The notes under the pieces are model-generated. The model did not search any database. It was not told the DNA's origin and saw only the letters and a program-made list of their open reading frames with translations. This document shows positions 1 to 6,925 of a DNA stretch of 11,754 nt, one piece after another. The first letter of the stretch is position 1; each line of letters begins with the position of its first letter. Source of the DNA: Pedosphaera sp. (GTDB lineage Bacteria; Verrucomicrobiota; Verrucomicrobiia; Limisphaerales; Pedosphaeraceae); assembly GCA_028293465.1 (NCBI GenBank), contig JAQGOT010000249.1:1-11754 (forward strand). The letters run 5' to 3'. Position numbers and translations under genes: made by a program.

Positions 1-445
1 CGAGATCCTCGCGCTTGATGTAACTGTTGACCAGGCGATCGGCTTCCAGGTCGAGGGCGAATTCGAGGTTCTCGTCGCTGGCGGGCAGGGTTTCAAAATA
101 ATTGACCCGGTCGGTGGAGGTGCTGCCGTTGAATTGCGCGCCGTGTTCCTGGAGCGCCTTGGGGACTTTCGGATGGCGCGGGGTGCCTTTGAAGACCATG
201 TGTTCGAGCAGATGGGCCATGCCCGTCTCCCCAAAGCCTTCCTGTCGCGAACCGACGAGGACGGTGAGGTTGACGGTCACCTTGGATTGGGAATCATCCG
301 GGAACAAGAGCACGCGCAAGCCATTCTCGAACTGATATTCGGTGATGCCCTCGACGCTGGCGACCTGCCGGGGCGAATCAGCCGCCACCGAGCAATGGAC
401 AGCGGCGACCAAGGCGAAACAAGTGAGGAATTTAGTGGTGATCAT
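1..445 (-). CDS. Secreted M16-family zinc peptidase, N-terminal part (cut by window edge)
   Basis: This is the first 148 codons of a gene that continues beyond base 1. The product starts MITTKFLTCFALVAAVHCSV and has a signal peptide with a likely signal peptidase I cut after VAA (residue 22), so it should act in the periplasm or outside the cell. Residues 36-48 (EYQFENGLRVLLF) are the usual opening of an M16 domain. Residues 78-82 read HLLEH, the inverted zinc motif HxxEH with two His ligands and the catalytic Glu, followed by MVFKGTP. NGSTSTDRVNYF (106-117) and LDLEADRL (131-138) are further family landmarks. The third zinc ligand, a Glu about 76 residues after the motif, would lie just off the window. 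M16B peptidases are often encoded as pairs, one active and one inactive; this copy has the active motif. The start ATG (445-443) is the first one before the signal peptide. No Shine-Dalgarno is evident. The family call is strong; the substrate is unknown. Confidence 0.92.
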   Translation of the reverse strand, partial: MITTKFLTCFALVAAVHCSVAADSPRQVASVEGITEYQFENGLRVLLFPDDSQSKVTVNLTVLVGSRQEGFGETGMAHLLEHMVFKGTPRHPKVPKALQEHGAQFNGSTSTDRVNYFETLPASDENLEFALDLEADRLVNSYIKREDL

Positions 446-481
446 GTTCTGGAATAGGCGGCAGGACCCGCCGTTTAAGGG

Positions 482-492
482 TTGTCTGACAA
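482..492. promoter_or_regulatory. Small perfect palindrome upstream of the M16 gene (possible operator)
   Basis: TTGTCTGACAA is a 5-bp inverted repeat around one central base, 37-47 bp upstream of the M16 start codon, a position where an operator would act. No regulator is encoded nearby. A palindrome this short can arise by chance, so this is only a candidate. Confidence 0.2.
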
Positions 493-960
493 TGGAAGAG
501 GCAAGCGATGTTCTGGAATTTTTCTCCGGGCGGCACGGGCATGGAACGGTGAGGACGATTTCCCGCGCCGCGTCATCGCGGCTTGCGAGGTGATCGATTG
601 CTCCGGGGTGGGCCACAGGTGAATTCCTGACTGTCGGCCACAGCCTGAACGTGAACCCGCCGCCCTGTCAATCTCGCTTTTCCGCTCAGGCGGTAGCCGA
701 ACAATCCGGCTTGGCACAAACCGAAGACAGCCTCGGACAAGGGCAGTTGCTTCCGGGCTCCGATGGGAGACTCCGGGGCTGAGGCGTTACGACGGTTGGG
801 GATGGCTTTGTTGTTGGAAGCTTCATCGGGGGATCAGGTTTAATGACTTTTCCGCACCTGGCCGCCCCTGTTTTCTTAGCGAAGGAGGACCACAGGCTGG
901 GGAAGAATTCCCCGATTTGACGCATTTTGAGCAGAATGTGCAATTTTCTTCAAAATCATC

Positions 961-989
961 TTGACTGGAGATGAGGTGTTCAACATATT
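961..989 (+). promoter_or_regulatory. Candidate sigma70-type promoter for the modular secreted protein
   Basis: TTGACT (961-966, 5 of 6 to the TTGACA consensus) is followed after exactly 17 bp by CATATT (984-989, 4 of 6 to TATAAT). It lies in the AT-rich part of the divergent gap and points towards the gene at 1349. If used, it would give a leader of about 350 nt. A weaker alternative is TTGACG (917-922), 16 bp, then TGCAAT (939-944). Promoter consensus in this group is not well known to me, so confidence is low. Confidence 0.3.
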
Positions 990-1348
990 GGAAACAATTC
1001 CACTCGAACTGTAACGACCCCAGATGCATGAATTTGCCCGGGCCAGAAGCGGTGACTCAATCAACCAACCAAACCATGCCCATGAAACACCAACTCGTCC
1101 CCCACGGCGTTCCCTCGCACCATCGCGAGCGCCGCACGCGCGGATTCTGCGCCCATTGTGCTTAGTTCCGGCAACCATCAGGCGGACGAGTGCTCGAGCA
1201 GATCGTCCTTGCGTTAGGCCGCATCATTTCCACCTCCATCGCTCAGGGGGCCACCAGTCCCACGAGCGGCGGCGGCGGAGTTCACAAACCCACAACAAAC
1301 CGACAGCCACAAGTCTCTAATCGCGAAACAACAACCCAAACACAACCT

Positions 1349-4300
1349 ATGAAATTAAGATCAATCTTGGCCAGCATGGCGCTGGCGACGGCCAGCGTTT
1401 CAAACGCTGCGTATACCCCCGTTGCAATACAAAGCAGTAGTTACAATGCGGACGCGATTGTCGAATCGAATGCTACGCCCGTGCTGACCATCGTGACCAC
1501 CGCCACAGTGGATAATGGCACGAACAACACGGCGGCCACCTGGTTTGAGGCGGGCTACGACGTGAACAACCCGGCTAACGGCCTCCCGGCGGCGAACACC
1601 GTCTTCACCGCGCAAGGCAATGCCAACTACACATTTAAGATGCCGCCCACGTACGCCGGCCCCAATGGCATCCTGATTGACACCGTAGTCACCAACGGCA
1701 CGTTCACGTTGACCACTCCGGCCACATACACGCTGCTGTCGTTCATTGGCAGCGGCGGGAACGGCGGCGACGTCATCGGCGTTAAGGTGAACCATGCGAA
1801 TGGCTCCTTTGAAACCGGAAGCTTCGGATGCCCTGACTGGATTAACGGCAGCGGAGTGGCTTTGACTGTGGGTGGCCGTTTGCAGAATCCGGTCACTTTC
1901 ACCACTGAAACCGACGGAGCCAATCCACGTATTTATTTCCGAGATGTCGCCCTGACCAACACGGTCAGTCCGGTCACGAGCATTGTGCTCACCTACCTCA
2001 GCGGGTCGGCCAGCTCTCACAACGACATTATCGCGGTCAGTGGTGCCACGACACCCGGTGGCCCGGTCGCCCCGATCGCGGTCACGGGTTATACCTATGA
2101 TTTCGTGGTGGAAGCCTCAGCGGCCAAGCGTGGTCGCGTTGTCAGCCAGACCATTGTAGCTGGCACCAACGTCTGGGCCACCACACAGACGATGGACAAC
2201 GAGAACAACACCGGGTTTTGCTTTTATGAAAAAGGTCACGATGTCAACGCGATCAATAATGGTCCGTTGATTTATGGCAATCCTGCTGTCGATGCCATTG
2301 CGCAAGCCAGCGGTATCCCGGTCCACGGCACGACGTTCACCAATGGGGACCATAGTTTCAAGATGGCACCAGATTATACCGTCAATGATGTCGTATGGTT
2401 GAGTCCTGCGATTACGAACGCCACGATCACCTTGACGACCCCAACGGCCGCCTCCGCGTTGTCCTTCCTGGATGCCGCCGGGAATGGGCCGGTGCAGCCC
2501 ATCGTGATTGTTCACCACCAAGACGGCTCGTCGGAAACCAACACGATCACCATTGTCGATTGGTTTTCCGGCTCGACGCCCATGTATATACCCAACGGCC
2601 GTGTGGCGGCGGATTCTGGCCAGTGGGACCAACAATCAGTTACGCAAAATGGAGCCGACAGGCTTTTTGCCAGCGACATGCCCCTGGCCAACGTGGCAAG
2701 CCCGGTCACCAGTATCGATCTGGTTTACACGAATACCGGCGGTCGTTGTGGTATTTTTGCGTTGAGCGCCACGGCTGGAGCGGTCCCACCGATCTTTACC
2801 CAACAACCGACCGGCACCAATAACATGGCCGGCACCGACGTTCAAATGGGGGTTCAAGTGACCGGCACCGCGCCGATCACCTTCCAGTGGCAAAAAGGCA
2901 CCAATGGCATCTTCGCCAACCTCAGCAATGGTGGCAACGTCTCCGGCGCCACCACCGCCAACCTCACCATCCTGGCTGCAAACTACTTCTCGGATGCCGC
3001 CGATTACCGGGTGGTTGCCGCCAACGCGGGCGGCTCGGCGACCAGCGCCGTGGCCACGGTTATCCTGTATTCAACGAATGTCGACGTTACCCAGCCTGGT
3101 GATCCCGTCACCAGCTTCGGGACCAGTCTGTTCGGCGACGGACCGCCAGCCAATGTGATTGATAACAATCTGGGCACCAAATTCGGAGCGAACGTCAACG
3201 GGCCCTGCGGACTGGTGATCAGCCCGTCCGTCGGCGCTACATTGGTCACCGGCCTGCGGTTTTTTACGGCGAATGACTCGACGGGACGTGATCCGGCTGA
3301 TTACAAGCTGGAAGGTTCCATCAACGGGGGGTCCACCTATAGCTTGATTGCATCCAACTCGGTAACGTTGCCCGACGCTCGCAATAACGCCGGGACGACG
3401 GATCCCCTTGTCGCCGCAGCGAAGGAGGTTTCTTTCAACAATGCGAACGGCTACACCACGTATCGGCTGACCTTCTCGCATTACAAGGGCGGCGCAGGTC
3501 AAACCAGTTGTCAGCTTGGCGATGTCGAACTCTTGGGTGTGACCACCAACCTGGTGATCAACGTGGTTACTCCGCCCACCGCCAAAGCCACTGCGGGAAC
3601 CACGCTCACGGTCAATGCCACGGTTACGGGAAGTCCCACCCCGAATTCGCGCTGGCAAAAGCAGGTCGCAGGTGTATTCACAGACCTCACTGATGGGGGC
3701 ACCGTGTCAGGTTCGCATACCGCAAGCCTGACCATTAATCCGGCAGCCTTGGCCGATACAGGATTGCTCAGGCTTATTGCCACCAATTCCCTCGCGTCCG
3801 TAACCAGCGCGGTGGTCCAGATGACGATTATCAGCACCAATGTGGATGTCACGACTCCGGGCGACACGATTACCGATTTTGGTAATACCTCCGCGAACGC
3901 GACCGCTCCGAACAATGCCTTTGATGACAGCTTCTTTACTTTCGTGACCCGGGGCAGCGGCCTCAACAATAATGCAGGGTTTCCTCCATTCGGCGGTCCA
4001 GTCGGTTTGGTGATCACCCCGGCAGCCGGCAATACCATCCTTCAGGGAGTGCGCATCTATCCCGGCGGTGATGGCATCCAGAGCGATCCGGCTGACTTCA
4101 AACTGGAAGGCTCACTCAACGGCGGCGCAAGCTACACTACGATCGTTCCGACCACCGCACTGTCCCTGCCCGACGACCGGAATCCCGTGGCTTCAGGAAT
4201 GGACCCGCTGACTGCGGCCGTGCAGGAGGTCCTGTTTGTGAACACGCAGGGATACACCAGCTATCGCCTGACCTTCAATCACACCAAGGACGACAACAGC

Positions 4301-4585
4301 GCCAACAGCCTGAGCATCGGTGACATTGAGCTGCTGGGCGTCGCGGTGCCCGGCCAACCGTTTATTTCCAGCACCGTCTTTAACGGCGGAAGTCTGAGCA
4401 TCAGCGGCTCCGGCGGCACGGCCGGCGGCAGCTTCACAGTGCTGACCAATGCCAACCTGACGGTGCCGGTGGCCAGTTGGGGCACCGCCACGACCGGCGC
4501 GTTTGACGGCAGCGGCAACTTCTCCATCAGCCTGCCCGTGAGTGGCTCGAATCCGCGTCTGTTCTACCTGATCAAGACGCCTTAA
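1349..4585 (+). CDS. Large secreted modular protein with duplicated beta-sandwich, Ig-like and discoidin-like domains
   Basis: The product is 1078 residues. It starts MKLRSILASMALATASVSNA, a signal peptide with a likely cut near residue 20, which fixes the start at 1349 although the frame is open from 1190. Order of modules: residues about 22-233 and 248-475 are two divergent copies of one beta-rich domain (shared YTFKM/HSFKM, FTLTTP/ITLTTP, DW and SPVTSI motifs). Residues about 480-573 and 737-828 are Ig-like domains with the core QWQK/RWQK tryptophan but no disulfide cysteines. Residues about 575-731 and 829-998 are discoidin-like (F5/8 type C-like) domains sharing NVDVT.PGD, DPAD.KLEGS.NGG and GD.ELLGV. 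Residues 1004-1078 are a C-terminal module ending NPRLFYLIKTP. No catalytic motif is visible. Discoidin-like and Ig-like folds commonly bind glycans or build spacers, so a surface or extracellular adhesion or carbohydrate-binding role is plausible but unproven. It stands alone between a long leader and a strong terminator. Confidence 0.88.
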   Translation: MKLRSILASMALATASVSNAAYTPVAIQSSSYNADAIVESNATPVLTIVTTATVDNGTNNTAATWFEAGYDVNNPANGLPAANTVFTAQGNANYTFKMPPTYAGPNGILIDTVVTNGTFTLTTPATYTLLSFIGSGGNGGDVIGVKVNHANGSFETGSFGCPDWINGSGVALTVGGRLQNPVTFTTETDGANPRIYFRDVALTNTVSPVTSIVLTYLSGSASSHNDIIAVSGATTPGGPVAPIAVTGYTYDFVVEASAAKRGRVVSQTIVAGTNVWATTQTMDNENNTGFCFYEKGHDVNAINNGPLIYGNPAVDAIAQASGIPVHGTTFTNGDHSFKMAPDYTVNDVVWLSPAITNATITLTTPTAASALSFLDAAGNGPVQPIVIVHHQDGSSETNTITIVDWFSGSTPMYIPNGRVAADSGQWDQQSVTQNGADRLFASDMPLANVASPVTSIDLVYTNTGGRCGIFALSATAGAVPPIFTQQPTGTNNMAGTDVQMGVQVTGTAPITFQWQKGTNGIFANLSNGGNVSGATTANLTILAANYFSDAADYRVVAANAGGSATSAVATVILYSTNVDVTQPGDPVTSFGTSLFGDGPPANVIDNNLGTKFGANVNGPCGLVISPSVGATLVTGLRFFTANDSTGRDPADYKLEGSINGGSTYSLIASNSVTLPDARNNAGTTDPLVAAAKEVSFNNANGYTTYRLTFSHYKGGAGQTSCQLGDVELLGVTTNLVINVVTPPTAKATAGTTLTVNATVTGSPTPNSRWQKQVAGVFTDLTDGGTVSGSHTASLTINPAALADTGLLRLIATNSLASVTSAVVQMTIISTNVDVTTPGDTITDFGNTSANATAPNNAFDDSFFTFVTRGSGLNNNAGFPPFGGPVGLVITPAAGNTILQGVRIYPGGDGIQSDPADFKLEGSLNGGASYTTIVPTTALSLPDDRNPVASGMDPLTAAVQEVLFVNTQGYTSYRLTFNHTKDDNSANSLSIGDIELLGVAVPGQPFISSTVFNGGSLSISGSGGTAGGSFTVLTNANLTVPVASWGTATTGAFDGSGNFSISLPVSGSNPRLFYLIKTP
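1412..2773 (+). repeat. Tandem duplication of an N-terminal domain within the secreted protein
   Basis: The coding segments 1412-2047 and 2090-2773 encode two copies of the same domain of about 210-230 residues. Matching landmarks in order are: a DVN-containing stretch after an aromatic (70-73 and 298-300), GxxFT...(Y/H)(T/S)FKM (86-98 and 327-339), the TLTTP strand (120-124 and 361-365), (L/S)SF(I/L)...GNG (about 130-139 and 371-380), a V-H-x-(N/D)-G-S segment (about 148-153 and 389-394), DW (163-164 and 404-405) and N...SPVTSI (204-212 and 448-455). Similarity is at protein level only, so the duplication is old. I do not recognise a named family. Confidence 0.75.
2786..4345 (+). repeat. Tandem duplication of an Ig-like plus discoidin-like two-domain unit
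   Basis: The segments 2786-3541 and 3557-4345 each encode an Ig-like domain followed by a discoidin-like domain. Landmarks shared between copies are (Q/R)WQK, the SGxxTA(N/S)LTI strand, STNVDVT.PGD, DPAD(Y/F)KLEGS(I/L)NGG, (Y/T)T.YRLTF and GD(V/I)ELLGV. The linker between domains is identical in length and nearly in sequence, so the whole pair was duplicated as one unit. Confidence 0.82.
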
Positions 4586-4602
4586 CCTAAGTATTCCTCA
4601 GG

Positions 4603-4641
4603 GGCGAAGGTCTCGCATGTTCTGCGGACCTTCGCCTTTTT
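4603..4641 (+). terminator. Rho-independent terminator after the modular secreted protein gene
   Basis: GGCGAAGGTC (4603-4612) pairs perfectly with GACCTTCGCC (4627-4636), followed by five T (4637-4641). The loop contains a further CGCA/TGCG pairing (4614-4617 with 4623-4626), so the stem is effectively 14 bp with a one-base bulge. It begins 17 bp after the stop codon, the expected place for the end of this transcript. Confidence 0.9.
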
Positions 4642-4889
4642 CGTTTACGCACTGAAATACCCTGAGCGTTCGGACTGGTCCTTTTGTGGCGGCGGTGCTG
4701 CTCGTTTGTTTCAGATGGCTACGGGTATCGATGTCGTCGAAGGGGTAGCCACATTGGTTGCTGGCGACAGGGGCCTGATGGGAAATAGGGTGTTGATGAC
4801 ACCAGTTCGCTGTTGGCGGTCAACCGGTTCAGGCGCCATTTTGGCGGCCGTCGGCAGGGATCGTGGTTGAGGGTTCGGAGTGGGGATGC

Positions 4890-4938
4890 AAGGATTTTCA
4901 GATTCTCAGATTTTAAGATTATCAAACTGGGGGCTCGG
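4890..4938 (+). repeat. Dispersed repeat family A, copy 1 (copy 2 at 5682-5730)
   Basis: This 49-bp stretch aligns without gaps to 5682-5730, with roughly three quarters of positions identical. Shared blocks include AAGGATT, AGATT, TCAGATTT and a terminal TGGGGG. It has a small internal echo (CAGATTCTCAGATTTT). It immediately precedes the first TGTAACG. No coding sense is apparent in either copy. Confidence 0.6.
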
Positions 4939-4946
4939 CGGGCATT

Positions 4947-5480
4947 TGTAACGGGCTTAACGAGCCGCGTAACGAGTGATGTAACGGGTAAAAAGCCACT
5001 TTGGATCAATGTTTGCAAGGGTTGTAACGGTGTAGCGGGCGTTTATCCCCAAGCGGTAAAAGTGGAGGGGTGCTGGTGGGTGGGTGGGAAGCACGCTGTC
5101 GAGAAATGACCAGGTCCCAATGAGTGTCCGAGCACCAATGCCCAATGAGGCATGTTCGAGAGTGGGCGATCTGGGTTTGCGGTGAATCCAGGCAAATACA
5201 AGCCAATCCAGGTTGGCGGCGCGCCAGATTCCGGTACGCGGTGACTGTCCTGGCTGCTGCGAGCCAGGGATCCGGCACGCGGGACGGTCCGGGGAGTTGG
5301 TGCGGTGGCGGTGAATCCAAGTTAATCCGAGCTGGCGGCGCAGGGATTTGATGACCGGAAGGACAAATGAACGGGGGCTTTGTAACGCTTGTGCCTGGGA
5401 TGTAACGGCGTTGTAACGGCAATGTAACGCTTCGCATAGCGGACAAGTGGTTGGGGGTGAACATTGTAACGCCTGTAACG
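4947..5480 (+). repeat. TGTAACG heptamer array in two clusters
   Basis: Nine exact TGTAACG copies, all on the plus strand, start at 4947, 4980, 5023, 5381, 5401, 5412, 5423, 5465 and 5474. A near copy CGTAACG is at 4968, and TTAACG at 4957. Within the second cluster three successive copies are exactly 11 bp apart (5401, 5412, 5423). The bases after the heptamer vary (G, C or A). A random heptamer is expected about once or twice in the whole window on both strands, so this density is not chance. I do not recognise it as a named element. Confidence 0.75.
5103..5152 (+). repeat. Dispersed repeat family B, copy 1 (copy 2 at 5558-5607)
   Basis: It aligns to 5558-5607. Both open with GAAATGACCA and both carry CAATGCCCAAT about 33 bp further on, with partial identity between. 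A related short pair lies just before copy 2: TCGAATGACGAA occurs at 5513-5524 and again at 5527-5538. Confidence 0.55.
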
Positions 5481-5557
5481 GCTGTACACCCCCAAGTCGG
5501 GGGGGTGAAATGTCGAATGACGAAGTTCGAATGACGAATTGGGGGGAAGTGCGTCCT

Positions 5558-5607
5558 GAAATGACCAATGTCCAAAGAAATCCAAAAGCTCAATGCCCAA
5601 TCGGAGG
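5558..5607 (+). repeat. Dispersed repeat family B, copy 2
   Basis: This is the partner of 5103-5152, sharing GAAATGACCA at its left end and CAATGCCCAAT near its right end. It lies 20 bp after the TCGAATGACGAA doublet. Confidence 0.55.
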
Positions 5608-5681
5608 TTCAGGCGTGTGCTTTGCGTCTGGGACCGGGCGGGCGGTTCGCGGAGTCCCAAGCGAATCCAGGTTGGGGGGGG

Positions 5682-5730
5682 AAGGATTCTTAGATTGTCA
5701 GATTTGAAGAATTTCATATTGGGGGTTGGG
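5682..5730 (+). repeat. Dispersed repeat family A, copy 2
   Basis: This is the partner of 4890-4938, aligned over 49 bp without gaps. It follows directly on a partial copy of the AATCCAGG family (5661-5680), so repeat units are joined in different orders in the two places. Confidence 0.6.
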
Positions 5731-6048
5731 TTTGTCCGAGGGGGATGGGCGGGTTTGCACTGCTGCCGGGGATAGCCGCACTCCGGAAGGTGCTGGGGGG
5801 ACCGGCCATGGTTCAAATCCAGGTTAATCCAAGGTGGAGAACGGTTCTTGTTTGATGGTTTGAAGCGGAAAGGATCGATTAGGCGGGTTGGATTTGTTCC
5901 CGCACACGGGAGTGATCGGTTGAGGGTTGCTGCGGTTCGTGGAGCGGCGCTGCGGGGGCGGTGTCCGGATGCGCCCAAGGCGCGGTAAATGCCAAATCCT
6001 TAGTTGCGCTAAGCGGACGGTTTACAGTAGTTTGGCTCCGTTTTAGAC

Positions 6049-6921
6049 ATGAAAATATACATCGACGGCAAATATTACGGGGAACGGGATGCGAAGGTTT
6101 CGGTGTTCGATCACGGTCTGCTTTATGGGGATGGGATTTTTGAAGGGATTCGCGCTTATAACGGGCGGGTGTTCAAGCTGAGGGAGCATATCGACCGGTT
6201 GTTTTATTCGGCCAAGGCGATCATGTTGACCTTGCCGCTCTCGCATGCCGAGATCATGAAAGCCGTGGTGGATACGTGCCGCAAGAACAAGCTGCGGAAT
6301 GGCTACATCCGTTTGATTGTCACCCGCGGGGTGGGGTCGCTGGGATTGAATCCGTATCGCTGCAAGAAGCCGTCGGTGATCGTGATCGCGGACAAAATTC
6401 AGCTTTATCCGCCGGCGTTTTATCAGCGGGGTCTGGATATCATCACGGTGCCGACAACGCGGAACCTGCACAGCGCGTTGAACCCGGCGATCAAGTCGTT
6501 GAATTATCTCAACAACATCCTGGCGAAGATCGAAGCGATCAACGGCGGGTGCGAGGAGGCAATCATGCTGAACTCGGAAGGGTTCGTGGCGGAATGCACG
6601 GGGGATAATATCTTTATCGTGAAGGGTGACCAGTTGCTGACGCCGCCGTTATCGGCCGGCGCGCTCTACGGCATCACCCGCCAGGTGGTGATGGGGCTGG
6701 CGCGGGAGGCAGGATTGACGGTGGCGGAACCGAACCTGACGCGTTATGATTTATTCAACGCCGACGAGTGCTTTTTGACGGGAACAGGCGCGGAAGTGAT
6801 TCCAGTGGTCAAGATTGATGGCCGAGTCGTGGGCACCGGGAAGCCGGGACCGGTGACCAAACGGCTGGTTGAGCAATACCATTCCTTGACTAATAGCTCG
6901 GGTGAGCCGATATACGATTAA
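6049..6921 (+). CDS. ilvE: Branched-chain amino acid aminotransferase (class IV PLP enzyme)
   Basis: The product is 290 residues, the usual length of short bacterial IlvE proteins. It should transfer the amino group between glutamate and the 2-oxo acids of valine, leucine and isoleucine in the cytoplasm. The sequence shows a class IV fold throughout: GDGIFEGIRAYNGRVFKL (28-45), YIRLIVTRGVGSLGLNP (86-102), the PLP-binding lysine K149 in NPAIKSLNYLNNILAK, E182 in FVAECTGDNIFIVKG (contact to the pyridine nitrogen), LSAGALYGITR (201-211) and TGTGAEVIPVVKIDGR (244-259), which fits IlvE better than D-amino acid aminotransferase or aminodeoxychorismate lyase. Substrate choice cannot be proved from sequence alone. 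The ATG at 6049 opens with MKIYIDGKYY, the normal start. No Shine-Dalgarno is visible. The stop lies 4 nt before mcsA, so co-transcription with the McsAB-ClpC genes is likely. Confidence 0.85.
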   Translation: MKIYIDGKYYGERDAKVSVFDHGLLYGDGIFEGIRAYNGRVFKLREHIDRLFYSAKAIMLTLPLSHAEIMKAVVDTCRKNKLRNGYIRLIVTRGVGSLGLNPYRCKKPSVIVIADKIQLYPPAFYQRGLDIITVPTTRNLHSALNPAIKSLNYLNNILAKIEAINGGCEEAIMLNSEGFVAECTGDNIFIVKGDQLLTPPLSAGALYGITRQVVMGLAREAGLTVAEPNLTRYDLFNADECFLTGTGAEVIPVVKIDGRVVGTGKPGPVTKRLVEQYHSLTNSSGEPIYD

Positions 6922-6925
6922 GATT

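Larger units (their letters stand above)
446..1348. other. Divergent intergenic region between the M16 peptidase and the modular secreted protein
   Basis: About 900 bp lie between two divergently transcribed genes, and the region must hold both promoters. I see no convincing gene. Contents I can point to: a short palindrome (482-492) and a 12-bp direct repeat upstream of the M16 start; an AT-richer stretch around 905-1000 with a sigma70-like promoter (961-989) directed rightwards; a single TGTAACG (1010-1016); a possible 29-codon ORF at 1076-1165; and an A/C-rich, G-poor leader (about 1280-1348) just before the start at 1349. Open frames on the minus strand here have no recognisable protein features. 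Confidence 0.6.
5181..5837 (+). repeat. Dispersed AATCCAGG-type repeats (four copies)
   Basis: Copies are at about 5181-5226, 5311-5343, 5661-5680 (partial) and 5814-5837. The common core is AATCCAGG or AATCCAAG, then another AATCC about 10 bp or more downstream, then TGG; the first two copies also share GGTGAATCCA and TGGCGGCGC. Between copies 1 and 2, the segments near 5224-5250 and 5264-5291 form another imperfect direct repeat (CCGGTACGCGG versus CCGGCACGCGG). The interval given spans all copies and is not one continuous repeat. Confidence 0.5.
4642..6048. other. 1.4-kb non-coding region made of decayed repeats
   Basis: I find no credible gene here on either strand. The longest open frame (minus strand, 5322-5978) is proline-, arginine- and serine-rich, has no recognisable domain, and runs across the repeat copies. 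The region holds the TGTAACG clusters and at least four other diverged repeat families listed separately, plus a GC-rich hairpin (5487-5493 pairing with 5501-5507) and a small CTTAG/CTAAG hairpin (5999-6013) before ilvE. The ilvE-operon promoter should lie at its right end, but I could not identify convincing -35 and -10 boxes, a CtsR-type direct repeat or a CIRCE element. Confidence 0.65.

Noticed and set aside
102..593. Three overlapping plus-strand open frames at the left end
   Set aside because: Those up to about 445 lie antisense to the M16 peptidase, whose minus-strand translation shows a signal peptide and HLLEH; the plus-strand products match nothing recognisable.
1190..1348. Upstream extension of the large secreted protein to a start at 1190
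   Set aside because: The extra 53 residues have no export or domain features and would bury the clear signal peptide that begins at Met 1349.
1400..4038. Several long minus-strand open frames inside the secreted-protein gene
   Set aside because: They are antisense shadows of a gene with clear modular structure on the plus strand.
4947..5480. CRISPR array
   Set aside because: The repeated unit is only 7 bp, spacing is irregular (9 to several hundred bp), and there are no cas genes.
5322..5978. 218-codon minus-strand open frame in the repeat-rich gap
   Set aside because: The translation is rich in Pro, Arg and Ser, has no recognisable domain, and runs straight through unrelated repeat copies, as expected of a chance frame in G-rich DNA.
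5940..6048. CtsR box or CIRCE element controlling the operon
   Set aside because: I looked for the CtsR direct repeat (GGTCAAA-type) and the TTAGCACTC/GAGTGCTAA inverted repeat and found neither upstream of ilvE or mcsA.
6902..6925. GTG start for mcsA inside ilvE
   Set aside because: It adds eight residues unlike the family, whose members begin at the first CxxC pair; ATG 6926 fits.
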